Assembly (NCBI RefSeq): GCF_015352985.1
Contig: NZ_JACYXF010000024.1
Coordinates: 1-64,000 of the forward strand
Direction: 5' to 3'
From: Noviherbaspirillum malthae
Lineage (GTDB): Bacteria; Pseudomonadota; Gammaproteobacteria; Burkholderiales; Burkholderiaceae_D
Length of the DNA: 64,000 bases
This document shows, piece after piece, positions 8,858 through 17,455 of this stretch. Position 1 is the stretch's first letter; every line of letters begins with the position of its first letter. The notes below the pieces were generated by a model. That model worked only from the letters and a program-made list of their open reading frames with translations. It made no database searches and was not told the DNA's origin. The translations under genes and the position numbers were made by a program.

Positions 8858-9364
8858 TCATTGCCGCGCGTTGAAGGCTTCATGATAAGACACGACGCCC
8901 GAAGGCATGTGCCCCTCGAAGACAATAGCCTGGAAATACATCGGCGGAACGCCTGGAAACGTCAGCCCGGGGACATCCTTGAAACCGAAGCGGCCATAGT
9001 ATTGCGGCTCGCCCAGCACGACGCATCCGCATGCACGCAGCCCGCGCAGCTTGAGCAGGGCCTGCTCGACGAGACGCGTGCCCGTCTTCCTTCCCTGGCA
9101 GGCAGGCGCCACCGCAACCGGACCCAGTCCGTACCAGCCCTTGCTGCCGTCCGAGACGGACACCGGAGATACGGCGACATGGCCGACGATGTCTTCTGCG
9201 TCCGCCGCTACCAGCGATATCGACAACTGCCCCGCCCCGCGCAGCGCATTGACGATGAACTGTTCGGTATGGCTGGAATGCGGCGCATCGCGAAATGCTG
9301 CAGCAACCAGCGCTTCTATCGCCGGCACGTCGGACGGCCTCTCGCTTCGTATGCTGATACTCAT
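8858..9364 (-). CDS. GNAT-family N-acetyltransferase
   Basis: The 168-residue protein (MSISIRSERPSDVPAIEALV) has the GNAT fold order: an N-terminal strand-helix, VAADAEDIVGHVAVSPVSV, the acetyl-CoA loop GLGPVAVAPACQGRKTGTRLV, and VVLGEPQYYGRFGFKDVPGL, which marks the YhbS-like subgroup. The ATG at 9364 is chosen because the frame upstream has no similarity. The acceptor substrate is unknown. It lies 46 bases after the citryl-CoA lyase-like gene and may be the distal gene of the same transcript. Confidence 0.88.
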   Translation of the reverse strand: MSISIRSERPSDVPAIEALVAAAFRDAPHSSHTEQFIVNALRGAGQLSISLVAADAEDIVGHVAVSPVSVSDGSKGWYGLGPVAVAPACQGRKTGTRLVEQALLKLRGLRACGCVVLGEPQYYGRFGFKDVPGLTFPGVPPMYFQAIVFEGHMPSGVVSYHEAFNARQ

Positions 9365-9410
9365 GACGACATCCTCCGCAGACGCGCATGCAGCCGCCCG
9401 CAATGGCGGA

Positions 9411-10226
9411 TCATTTGTCCTGCACGTAGGTATAACCCAGTTCCGGCGGCATTGGACCCTTGATGCGCCCGCCCTGGTTCTTCTGTTCCCAGGCATGGGC
9501 AAGAATGCCCACCGAACGCGACAGGATGAACAGGCCGCGTGCCAGTTCCGGCGCAAAGCCGAGTTCTCCGTAGACCACGGCGGTGGCGCCGTCGATGTTC
9601 ATCGGGATCTGTTTGCCGGTGCGCTCGGCCAGCGCCTTTTCCACTTCGCGTCCGATTCGGGCAAAACGGCCTTCGACCTCGCCGCCCGCTTGCGCCGCAT
9701 CGACCAGGCTCAGCAGCTTCACGGCGCGCGGGTCGACCGGATGGAAGCGATGGCCGTAACCCGGGATGACCTTGCCGTATTCCGCGACGAACTCGTCGAG
9801 CGCAAGCTTGACCGCCGCATCCAGAGAACGGCTGCGCGCATGGGAATCGATTGTCTGAAACAGGGCCAGGCATTGCTGCCCCGCGCCGCCGTGGATGTCG
9901 TCGAGCACATTGATCGCCGACGCCATCGCGGCGTTGAGCGGTGCGCCGCAGGTCACCGCCATCCGCGAAATGGCGATCGAAGGCGCCTGCGGGCCATGGT
10001 CGACCGCAGACACCAGCGCCGCTTCCAGCAGGCGTGCCTGGGCCGGCGTGGGCGGCTCGTCGCGCAGCATCAGCCACACCATGTGGGCGTAGCCGACGTT
10101 GCCGATCAGGTTCTCGATCGGCTCGCCCTTGATGCGGATCACGCCGGGCCGGATATCGATCAGCTTCGTGGTCCACCATGCCTTGGCCTTGCCGAGCAGC
10201 TCTGTTGCTTGTTCACCGATTGTCAT
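9411..10226 (-). CDS. Citryl-CoA lyase-like protein (citrate synthase superfamily)
   Basis: This 271-residue protein is shorter than citrate synthase and matches the citrate-synthase-type lyase domain: GNVGYAHMVWLMLRDEPP at the N-terminus, GYGHRFHPVDPRA with the catalytic histidine region, and MNIDGATAVVYGELGF near the C-terminus. Such proteins are annotated as citryl-CoA lyase and cleave citryl-CoA or a related hydroxyacyl-CoA to acetyl-CoA and an oxoacid. Its ATG overlaps the stop of the CoA-transferase gene by ATGA, so the two are translationally coupled, suggesting activation of a carboxylic acid to its CoA ester followed by cleavage. Whether the acid is citrate, citramalate or another is not visible. 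Confidence 0.82.
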   Translation of the reverse strand: MTIGEQATELLGKAKAWWTTKLIDIRPGVIRIKGEPIENLIGNVGYAHMVWLMLRDEPPTPAQARLLEAALVSAVDHGPQAPSIAISRMAVTCGAPLNAAMASAINVLDDIHGGAGQQCLALFQTIDSHARSRSLDAAVKLALDEFVAEYGKVIPGYGHRFHPVDPRAVKLLSLVDAAQAGGEVEGRFARIGREVEKALAERTGKQIPMNIDGATAVVYGELGFAPELARGLFILSRSVGILAHAWEQKNQGGRIKGPMPPELGYTYVQDK

Positions 10227-11425
10227 AAGGTACCTTTCTCACGCATTTGTGCAATCTGCTGGTCGTCGTAACCGAGTTCTTTCAAGATGTCTTCCGCATG
10301 TTCGCCCAGCTGCGGAGGAGGGCGATCGACTCCGGTTGCCTTGCCGTCGACCGTGAAGCCGCTCCGCGTGACCGTGATCTCGGGCCGTTCCGGATCGGGG
10401 AAGGGCAGCGGCATCAGCAGCTCCCGGTGTCGTACCTGCTCCTGGTCCAGGGCCTGCGCCACGGTCAGCACCTGGCCGGCCGGCACGCCGGCGGCATTCA
10501 ATTGCGCTTCCCAGAAGGCGGCGCTGTTCGCGGCCAGCGCCTCTTCAAGCGCGGCCGTGAGCGCGGCGCGATGCTGCTTGCGCGATTCGCGCTCGGCGAA
10601 GCGCGGATCGGGAATCAGTTCCGGACGGGAGATGCATCGGCACAATGTCTCGAACTGCTCCTGCTTGTTGGCCGCGATGTTGAGCAGACCGTCACCGGTG
10701 CGGAAGGTGCCTGAGGGGCTGGCGGTAAAGTTGTCGTTCCCCATCGGCACGGGCGCGCGATCGGCGATCAATTGGTTCGAGACGATCCATCCCATGGTGA
10801 CAAGGGCGGAATCCAGCATGGAGACATCGATGAACGCGCCTTCACCGTTTCGGCCGCGCCTGACCAGGGCGGAAGAGACGGCGAATGCCGCCGTCATGCC
10901 GCCGATGGTGTCGCAGACCGGATAGCCGACCCGCAGCGGCGCCGACTGCGCATCGCCGGTGATGCTCATGACGCCCGAGCGGCCCTGGATGATCTGGTCA
11001 TACGCCGGTGCGGCTGCCATCGGCCCGGTCTGGCCGAAGCCTGAAATCGCGCAGTAGACGATGCCGGGATTGACTTCCTTCAGTGCTTCGTAACCGAGGC
11101 CGAGCCGGTCCATCACGCCGGGACGGTAGTTTTCCAGCACCACATCCGCTCCTGCCACCAGGCGGCGGAACACTTCCTTGCCTTGTTCGGACTTGAGGTT
11201 GAGCGTAAGCGAGCGCTTGCCGCCGTTCTGCGCCAGGAAGGAAGCGCCCATTTTCTGCCGGTTGAGCCCGGCATCGGCGCCGAGCTGACGCGCCAGGTCG
11301 CCCGATCCGGGCGTTTCCACCTTGATCACGTCGGCGCCCAGCAGTGCCATCTGGTATCCGGTGAATGGCCCTGCCAGGACATTGGTCAGATCCAGCACCC
11401 TGATTCCTTCGAGTAATGCAGACAT
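10223..11425 (-). CDS. CaiB/BaiF (class III) CoA-transferase
   Basis: A 400-residue protein from the ATG at 11425 (MSALLEGIRVLDLTNVLAGP), preceded by AAGGGATC. It has the family blocks LGADVIKVETPGSGD, NGGKRSLTLNLKSEQGKEVF, DVVLENYRPGVMDRLGLGY and PAYDQIIQGRSGVM, the last containing the catalytic aspartate. Class III transferases move CoA between carboxylic acids through anhydride intermediates. A long open frame upstream (to 12301) is the overlapping IclR gene read in another frame and was excluded. It is coupled to the downstream lyase and follows the IclR gene by 41 bases, so the three probably form one operon. Confidence 0.92.
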   Translation of the reverse strand: MSALLEGIRVLDLTNVLAGPFTGYQMALLGADVIKVETPGSGDLARQLGADAGLNRQKMGASFLAQNGGKRSLTLNLKSEQGKEVFRRLVAGADVVLENYRPGVMDRLGLGYEALKEVNPGIVYCAISGFGQTGPMAAAPAYDQIIQGRSGVMSITGDAQSAPLRVGYPVCDTIGGMTAAFAVSSALVRRGRNGEGAFIDVSMLDSALVTMGWIVSNQLIADRAPVPMGNDNFTASPSGTFRTGDGLLNIAANKQEQFETLCRCISRPELIPDPRFAERESRKQHRAALTAALEEALAANSAAFWEAQLNAAGVPAGQVLTVAQALDQEQVRHRELLMPLPFPDPERPEITVTRSGFTVDGKATGVDRPPPQLGEHAEDILKELGYDDQQIAQMREKGTL

Positions 11426-11466
11426 GGAGATCCCTTGAGTAATGAGCTTCGTATCGCTTGCCGCCG

Positions 11467-12240
11467 TCAGCCGGTATCCGTATTGGCCAGCAGTCCCGAA
11501 TCGCCCATGAAGCCAACGGTCAGTTTGCGGGCGGCGGCGATCAGCGGCGCCACCATGGCCAGGGTTTCGCTTTCGCCGAAGCGCGTGAGCGGACCGGACA
11601 GGGTGACGGCGCCCTCGAGCCGGTTGCCGGCGCCGAATACCGGACAGGCAATGGCGGCCGTTTCCGGATCGCGCTCGCCGCGCGAAATCCGGATCGGCAT
11701 GCCGGCGCTCAAACGATGGCCCGCGCCAGGCTCGAAATCGACCAGCACGCGGCCGGCGGCTCCCTTGTCCAGCGGCAGAAGCTGGCCGATCTGGACGTTG
11801 TCGCGCACCGAACGCGGTGAATCGACACGGTAGGCGCACAGGCGCTGCGCACCCGAACGCACATAAAAGGATGCGCTCTCGCCGGCCGCCTGCACCAGTT
11901 CGCGAAGCACCGGCATGACGACTTCGGCGGGATGCAGCGACCTGGTCGCGAGAGCGGCAAGCCGCACAGGCTTGGGACCGAGCACATAGGCGCCGCCGTC
12001 GAGCCGGTTGACATAGCCGTAGGCGTCGAGCGACTGCAGCAGGCGCAGTATCGTGCTCTTGTACAGCCCGGTTTTCTGGCTGAGCTGGGCCAGCGTCAGG
12101 ACAGGCGCATCTTCGGTGAAGGTATCGAGAATCGCAAGCGCACGGTTGACTGCCGCGACGCCGATTTCGTCCGACGAAGTCGTCTCGGCGGCATTGCTTG
12201 AGATCGGAGCCGGAGTGGCTGATGTGTCGGTCGCTGGCAT
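11467..12240 (-). CDS. IclR-family transcriptional regulator
   Basis: A 257-residue protein starting MPATDTSATPAPISS at 12240 after an AAGGCAGG site. The winged helix lies at about 30-100 (VNRALAILDTFTED, LSQKTGLYKSTILRLLQSL) and the IclR effector domain follows (ASFYVRSGAQRLCAYRVDSP, LDKGAAGRVLVDFEPG, IACPVFGAGNRLEGAVTLSG). It is the first gene of the set IclR / CoA-transferase / lyase and probably regulates it in response to the carboxylic acid substrate. The 285-base region to the divergent glk-rpiR gene must hold both promoters. Confidence 0.9.
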   Translation of the reverse strand: MPATDTSATPAPISSNAAETTSSDEIGVAAVNRALAILDTFTEDAPVLTLAQLSQKTGLYKSTILRLLQSLDAYGYVNRLDGGAYVLGPKPVRLAALATRSLHPAEVVMPVLRELVQAAGESASFYVRSGAQRLCAYRVDSPRSVRDNVQIGQLLPLDKGAAGRVLVDFEPGAGHRLSAGMPIRISRGERDPETAAIACPVFGAGNRLEGAVTLSGPLTRFGESETLAMVAPLIAAARKLTVGFMGDSGLLANTDTG

Positions 12241-12525
12241 GAACCTGCCTTGTGGGTGAAAAATGTTGAAATGCGTTCTGTTGGGTGGAACCCGATACCA
12301 AATTTTAGAACGGCATGGTGGGCAGGTCAAACCGGACAGCTGGCAACCGACCTGATGCCAACTCAAGAGCCGACATCGAGGACCCAACAGGACAATGCCA
12401 GACGGCAGACCACGCTTTCCCCAATAAATCACGCTAAGATGTCGCCTGACAATGCCGAACGACATGGCAATGCGTCCGCGCGGTTGATGAAAGCCCATGT
12501 TGCCGTATAAACAGAATCAAACCTT
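12241..12525. promoter_or_regulatory. Divergent promoter region between IclR and glk-rpiR genes
   Basis: These 285 bases separate two divergent genes and hold no supported gene. They must carry promoters for the IclR operon and for the glucokinase-RpiR gene. I could not pick out a convincing -35/-10 pair or an inverted-repeat operator by eye. Confidence 0.35.
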
Positions 12526-14442
12526 ATGTCTTCCACAACCATGATGTCTTCGCAGGATGCGCAGCTTGTTCCTTTCCTTGATGGCCCGCGTCTCCTGGGC
12601 GACGTCGGGGGCACCAATGCCCGCTTCGCGCTCCAGCTGGCGCCGGGGAAGATAGACATGATCCGGGTGTACCGCTGCGCGGACTTCCCGGAATTCGCCG
12701 ACGCGATCGAAGCCTATCTTGCCGAATGCGGCCATCCGGCCGTCCGGCATGCGGCCATTGACATCGCCAATCCGGTGCAGGGCGACGACGTCAAGATGAC
12801 CAACCATTCCTGGGCGTTTTCGATCGAGGCTACGCGCCGCAGGCTGAAGCTCGATACCCTGCTGATCGTCAATGACTTCACGGCGCTTGCCATGGCGCTG
12901 CCCCGGCTCGACCCGTCCCAACTGCGTCAAGTCGGCGGCGGCAAGGCGCGCCCGGCCAGCGTGATCGGCCTGGTGGGTGCCGGAACCGGTCTCGGCGTCG
13001 GCGGGCTGATCGCAAGCGACGGCCGCTGGATCGCGCTCAACAGCGAAGGCGGGCATGTCTCCTTCTCGCCGGCCGACGAGCGCGAAGCCGCCATTCTTCA
13101 GTATTGCTGGAAAACCTATGCGCACGTCTCCGCCGAGCGGCTGGTGTCCGGCCCCGGCATCGAACTCATCTATCAGGCATTGGCCGACCGCAACGGCGTG
13201 CAGGATGCGGAACCGCTGGTAGCACCCGAGATCGTTACCCGGGCACTTGCCGGGACCGATGAACTGTCCATGGAAGTGCTCGAGTGCTTCTGCGCGATGC
13301 TCGGCACGGTAGCCGCCAACCTCGCCGTGACCTTGGGCACCCTGGGCGGGATTTACATCGGCGGCGGCATCGTACCCCGGCTCGGCGACTATTTCGCCCG
13401 CTCGCCGTTCCGCGCCCGGTTTGAGAGCAAGGGCCGCTTCACCGATTACGTGTCGCAGATACCGACTTTCGTCATCACCGCGCCTTATCCTGCATTCACC
13501 GGCGTATCCGCCATCCTGACTGAACACCTGGGCGACGGCGGCAACGCCATTCCCATCCTCGAGCGTATCCGCAAGCTCAAGCCGCAGCTGTCGCCGGCCG
13601 AGCAGAAGGTGGCCGGCCTGATCCTGTCGCATCCGCGCAGCGTGATGAACGACCCCATCGCCGACATCGCGCGCAAGGCCGATGTCAGCCAGCCCACGGT
13701 GATCCGGTTCTGCCGCACACTCGGCTGCCAGGGCCTTGCCGACTTCAAGCTGAAGCTGGCATCCGGCGTCTCCGGCAATGTGCCGGTTGCGCGCAGCCAG
13801 GTGCATGCGGGGGACCCGCCGGTCGAGGTCGGCGTCAAGGTGGCCGACAACACCATCTCTGCAATGGTCGGTGTGCGCGATACGCTCAACGCCGAATCGC
13901 TGTCGCGGGCAATCGATATCCTGGCGCAGGCGCCGCGCGTCGAATTCTACGGATTCGGAAGCTGCGGCCTGGTGGCTGCCGATGCCCAGCAAAAATTCTC
14001 ACGGATGGGCATGGCTGCGTTCGCATGCAGCGATCCGCAGGTGCAGGAAGTATCGGCAGCGATGTTGAGAGCGGGCGACGTCGTCGTCGCGATCTCTAAC
14101 TCGGGACGTCTGCGGCACTTGGCTCCGGCCGTGGAAGCTGCCATCAGCGCCGGAGCGCGCGTCATCGCCCTGGCGCCGGGCAATTCCCAATTGGCCAAGC
14201 GTGCTCACCTGACGCTGGCGGTCGAGCATGACGAGGGCAGCAGCAATCACATACCGATGGTATCGCGCATCCTGCTGCTGCTGCTGATCGATATGCTGGT
14301 CGTCGGCGTGTCGATGAAGCGTTCCAGTCCTTACGCCGAACTGCAGCGACAGGCCAAGCTGGGTGTTTTGACGCATACGCTGGCCAGCACCGGCGTGGCG
14401 ATGCCTGGCGATGAGGATGAGGCTGAACCCGCCGGCACGTAA
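12526..14442 (+). CDS. glk: Bifunctional glucokinase / RpiR (HexR-type) regulator fusion
   Basis: The 638-residue protein joins two complete units. Residues 1-335 are a glucokinase with LLGDVGGTNARFAL (phosphate-1), VNDFTALAMALP, GAGTGLGVGGLI and IYIGGGIVPRLGDYF. Residues about 345-420 form an RpiR-type helix-turn-helix (LSPAEQKVAGLILSHP, DIARKADVSQPTVIRFCRTL), and about 455-600 a SIS phosphosugar-binding domain (YGFGSCGLVAADAQQ, AISNSGRLRHLAPAV). HexR proteins bind KDPG and control glucose-catabolic genes, so the fusion links glucose phosphorylation to transcription of its pathway. This architecture is known in Burkholderiales. The start at 12526 lies well before the first glycine-rich motif; MMSSQ a few codons later is a possible alternative. 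Confidence 0.93.
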   Translation: MSSTTMMSSQDAQLVPFLDGPRLLGDVGGTNARFALQLAPGKIDMIRVYRCADFPEFADAIEAYLAECGHPAVRHAAIDIANPVQGDDVKMTNHSWAFSIEATRRRLKLDTLLIVNDFTALAMALPRLDPSQLRQVGGGKARPASVIGLVGAGTGLGVGGLIASDGRWIALNSEGGHVSFSPADEREAAILQYCWKTYAHVSAERLVSGPGIELIYQALADRNGVQDAEPLVAPEIVTRALAGTDELSMEVLECFCAMLGTVAANLAVTLGTLGGIYIGGGIVPRLGDYFARSPFRARFESKGRFTDYVSQIPTFVITAPYPAFTGVSAILTEHLGDGGNAIPILERIRKLKPQLSPAEQKVAGLILSHPRSVMNDPIADIARKADVSQPTVIRFCRTLGCQGLADFKLKLASGVSGNVPVARSQVHAGDPPVEVGVKVADNTISAMVGVRDTLNAESLSRAIDILAQAPRVEFYGFGSCGLVAADAQQKFSRMGMAAFACSDPQVQEVSAAMLRAGDVVVAISNSGRLRHLAPAVEAAISAGARVIALAPGNSQLAKRAHLTLAVEHDEGSSNHIPMVSRILLLLLIDMLVVGVSMKRSSPYAELQRQAKLGVLTHTLASTGVAMPGDEDEAEPAGT

Positions 14443-14491
14443 GCCGTCCGGGACGCTTGGCGAGGGTATCGAAAAATTACGGATTTCCTGC

Positions 14492-14740
14492 CTAGAATCC
14501 GCAGCGTCCAAGCTGCTTTAGCCGCACATTGCCCCATTGGGCCAGCTCGGCTGCCACCGTCTGCTTGTTAAAGCCAATAACCGCACTGAGGTGCTTCGAG
14601 AGATACTCGTGTGCTGCAGCACTTTCTTCCTGGCCGCCGAAGAAATATCTCGTCATGGCAGTAGCCGGAGAGAACGCAGAAGTGATTGGGTTGTGCGGTG
14701 AGACAAGATCGGCAGATTCGGTTGATCTTGTTTCGGCCAT
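14492..14740 (-). CDS. Small hypothetical protein, 82 aa
   Basis: An open frame from the ATG at 14740 encodes MAETRSTESADLVSPHNP followed by a hydrophilic helical part (GGQEESAAAHEYLSKHLSAV, QTVAAELAQWGNVRLKQL). The frame stays open far upstream into the next gene, so the start is uncertain, and no good ribosome binding site is seen. The C-terminal part is weakly phasin-like, but I would not assign it. It may be a non-coding frame in the gap between the glk-rpiR gene and the porin chimera. Confidence 0.25.
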   Translation of the reverse strand: MAETRSTESADLVSPHNPITSAFSPATAMTRYFFGGQEESAAAHEYLSKHLSAVIGFNKQTVAAELAQWGNVRLKQLGRCGF

Positions 14741-15021
14741 CGTGTCGCTGCCATCAGCAGGTATCCCGCGTCTGCCCTTCGCAGAGCGCTTGGATTGCTT
14801 TTGCCCATTGTTTGCAAACTCAGTCTGCAAGCGATAACTTAAGGACTTGCCGGAGGCGCCGTGGTCTTTGCCGCAGACGGATGAGTCCCATCGGGTTTCG
14901 CCACATCGGTAACGGGATGCGCTGCTTGATTTTCCTTCTCCTTCGCAGGGGCCAATGGTTCGGCGGGGTAGGGGGGGAAAGTGGCTTCCTTTGATATGTA
15001 TGATGGATTCCAGATACAGAG

Positions 15022-16020
15022 TTAGCTTGTCACAGGCCTGAAGTGCACTTTGCCGTTGGCGGCATATAGACACCAGCCGTCGGGGTAATCCAGCGCGGGT
15101 CCGTTGTCCGAATGAAGCTCCCCCTTGCTGTTCAATACTATGGCTCGCGGGCGTTCGCATATCCAGCATATTTTTGCGTGCGGCGCAAACCAGCCCGCAT
15201 GGCTGGCAATCCGGATCAGGCCCTGCACTTTCTCGGTCTCGACGCGCAAGCCTTCTTCCTGAAAATAATCGTAGTAGGCAAGCCAATAAGCATCGTGCTG
15301 GCCGTAGACGCTGCTTTGCGCACTGTCATTGGCGCACGCTTTGACGGATTCGCCGATGGGAACGGCAATGCAGTCCCAGATGCTTGCCTGAAGCGCTCCC
15401 CACAGCGCATCCCATGCATCCACCCGAAGGCGGCTCGGCGCGCTGTTGCGGATAGCGGTCCATGCCGCCTCCATCGGGTTGTCCCAAACATGCTGCTTGA
15501 CGCATACGCCGATGCAGTTGCCGGGTCCCGCTGCGATGCCTTCGATGCCGACACCGGTGCCGCTCATGTTCACGTACTGCCAGTCCATCATGTGGACGTC
15601 CGGGCGGTTATTGAAGCGGTTGCCGATCCAGGCAGTTGCTCCGTTGAGGAAGGGCACATTCTTCGCCGCGACCCAGTACTGATTGAGACTTAGCTTGGCG
15701 TTGCCCACATTGGAGCCGGGATTGTAGATGTTGGCCATGATGGTGCCGACAAAAGAGGTGCCGTCCGGCGCCTTGGCAAACTCCTTGGTATATCCGAATT
15801 CGCCGTATGTGTCGCACTCGTTACCGAGGCGTCCGCTTGAATTTTCGGCCGTCGGACCGCCGAGATTAAAGCAGGCCTGCGCGCCTTTTTCGGAATTCGT
15901 TCCGGCTCCGGATCGCAAGTAGCCGTGATAAATACCCTCCGCATCTCCCGCCTGAGCATTGTTCAGGCACAGTAATGCCGCAGCTGCAATCGGCAGCAGT
16001 TTAAATACCGGATTTCTCAT
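15022..16020 (-). CDS. Chimeric secreted protein: maltoporin N-terminus plus DUF6745-like C-terminus
   Basis: Residues 1-24 are a signal peptide ending in NAQAG. Residues 25 to about 163 match the first beta-strands of LamB maltoporin: HGYLRSGAG, RLGNECDTYGEF, WIGNRFNNRPDVHMMDW and NMSGTGVGIEGI. LamB should continue for about 260 more residues; instead, from about residue 168 (base 15519 downwards) the sequence changes to a DUF6745-like module: YGQHDAYWLAYYDYFQEE, ICWICERPRAIVLNSKGE and GPALDYPDGWCLYAANG. The ORF is intact with no stop at the junction. A barrel could not form from the LamB part alone. The DUF6745-type module has no known function and is usually cytoplasmic, so exporting it would be novel if real. 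Confidence 0.6.
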   Translation of the reverse strand: MRNPVFKLLPIAAAALLCLNNAQAGDAEGIYHGYLRSGAGTNSEKGAQACFNLGGPTAENSSGRLGNECDTYGEFGYTKEFAKAPDGTSFVGTIMANIYNPGSNVGNAKLSLNQYWVAAKNVPFLNGATAWIGNRFNNRPDVHMMDWQYVNMSGTGVGIEGIAAGPGNCIGVCVKQHVWDNPMEAAWTAIRNSAPSRLRVDAWDALWGALQASIWDCIAVPIGESVKACANDSAQSSVYGQHDAYWLAYYDYFQEEGLRVETEKVQGLIRIASHAGWFAPHAKICWICERPRAIVLNSKGELHSDNGPALDYPDGWCLYAANGKVHFRPVTS

Positions 16021-16460
16021 CCATTTCTCCTCGTTAGATTAAATGTCGTGACGACATCAAGCGTTCACCGGCATGAGCGGGTTTTATTCCGAGCCTTTTG
16101 CACATTGCTGCGCCATGTGGCTGTTTTCCCTTAAACCACCGGGCCTCTATGCCGGACGTGACGACCGGAACTGGCAGTACTTCCAAAAAATTTGGTGCTA
16201 TTCAGACTCGATACTGCAAGGCGATACTAACATCATGTATGTAGTTCTACTATATTGCACAACAAAATTTTGAGGAATATTGTGTTTAAAATTCAACAAT
16301 AATCGAGCTCAAGAAGCATTTACAGTAAATCGGTGCACGGAAACCCGCGACGCTTCGCCGGATTAGGTGGTTTTCAGGAGGAGAATTTATAAAAATATAG
16401 TAGCAATACTACTTACAAAATGATAAAAATGAATTCATGACAACAAGGCAGGTAAATGAA
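16021..16460. other. AT-rich gap with no supported gene
   Basis: About 440 bases between the divergent porin chimera and SHOCT-protein genes. The part from about 16180 to 16440 is markedly AT-rich compared with the rest of the window (runs such as CAACAAAATTTTGAGG and AAAAATATAGTAGCAATAC). A 66-codon open frame at 16073-16273 lacks a ribosome binding site and family features and is not called. The segment probably carries promoters for both genes and may be acquired or H-NS-bound DNA. Confidence 0.4.
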
Positions 16461-17291
16461 ATGAAAAGGCTTTTAAGAGCAGGAGTTCCGTCGTTTGCCC
16501 GTTCTGTGGCGACAGTGATGACGTGCATCGCTATGTCAACAGCTTCCATTGATGCCGGGGCGGCCAGTACGGAGTTTTCAGCTTGCTCGCGATGTGCGGG
16601 TGTTGCGCTGGTATGGAGCGATGGAGACTACGACCAGATTTACTTGGCCGCACCGGTAAAGGATCTGGCCAGTCAACATCCCAAGGAGCTGAGTCCGGAG
16701 GGACTGACCCATGCCTTGCTTAAACTGAAACGCTCAGGCGACGAGAAGGCAGAGCCGGTGTTCAGCCCGCAGCAAGCGAGAAAATTTGCCGATGGCCTTG
16801 CAGCCGCACTGGCCAAGGCCAACAGCCGGCAGGACGTGCTGTTCTTTGTAACCACCTCGCGGGGCGGCACAGGATGGTTCGCAGAAAGGCGCGGCTACAG
16901 CGGCCGGGCCTTCATCGATGATCGCGGTCTCAACCTGATCTTCGGCGGGGCTGAGCTGGATTTCATCGGCCAGTATCTTGGAACGAAGCGGCAGCCGACT
17001 TTTGACTTCGGCAGCCGGGAGAGCATATCGGCAGTCAGTCTTTATGCATCAGGACCAAGCCTGCAGCGTCGCGACTGGGTAGCGATTCCGCTGGCCATGA
17101 TGAACAAGCCGCGTCATGCGACTTCTCAACCCTCGCATGGTGCCGAGGCGAGGAAGGCCGCGGTAACGGATGAGCAGTACTATGCGGCTCAGGAAGTGCG
17201 ACTGCGCCGGCTCAGGAGCCTCATGGAGCAGGATCTGATTACACGCGATGAGTACGAGCGAAAAAGGAAATCCATCCTGGAAGAATGGTAA
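16461..17291 (+). CDS. Secreted hypothetical protein with C-terminal SHOCT domain
   Basis: From the ATG at 16461 (8 bases after AGG) the product has 276 residues: a basic start MKRLLRAGVPSFARS, a hydrophobic signal helix, and a mature part with a CSRC motif. An ATG at 16437, adding eight residues, is possible but has no ribosome binding site. The middle (WSDGDYDQIYLAAPVKDLA, TTSRGGTGWFAERRGYSGR) matches nothing I know. The last 32 residues (RLRRLRSLMEQDLITRDEYE) form a SHOCT domain, a short helical oligomerisation module. It is followed by a hairpin terminator that serves the opposite strand. Confidence 0.7.
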   Translation: MKRLLRAGVPSFARSVATVMTCIAMSTASIDAGAASTEFSACSRCAGVALVWSDGDYDQIYLAAPVKDLASQHPKELSPEGLTHALLKLKRSGDEKAEPVFSPQQARKFADGLAAALAKANSRQDVLFFVTTSRGGTGWFAERRGYSGRAFIDDRGLNLIFGGAELDFIGQYLGTKRQPTFDFGSRESISAVSLYASGPSLQRRDWVAIPLAMMNKPRHATSQPSHGAEARKAAVTDEQYYAAQEVRLRRLRSLMEQDLITRDEYERKRKSILEEW

Positions 17292-17320
17292 GCAGGATAA
17301 AGCGGGACCGCATAAAAATT

Positions 17321-17354
17321 GGCCGGTGATTCAGCTTGCGCTGTTTCACCGGCC
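17321..17354 (-). terminator. Rho-independent terminator of tctBA
   Basis: A perfect 9-base inverted repeat, GGCCGGTGA (17321-17329) and TCACCGGCC (17346-17354). On the minus strand the stem is followed by AATTTTTATG, giving the T-run expected after the tctA stop. On the plus strand there is no T-run, so it is weaker for the SHOCT gene. Confidence 0.75.
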
Positions 17355-17455
17355 ATTACCGAACTTCAAACTTTTTATACGGCTGCTGTCAGCAGCACCG
17401 TTCGCTTAGTTCGCCTAGTTCGCTTGGCTCCTTCAGTTTGCGCATGCAAATGCGC

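Noticed and set aside
12517..13992. 491-codon minus-strand ORF
   Set aside because: Antisense of the glucokinase-RpiR gene without family features.
16073..16273. 66-codon ORF in the AT-rich gap
   Set aside because: No ribosome binding site, no family features, and it overlaps the probable promoter region of the neighbouring genes.
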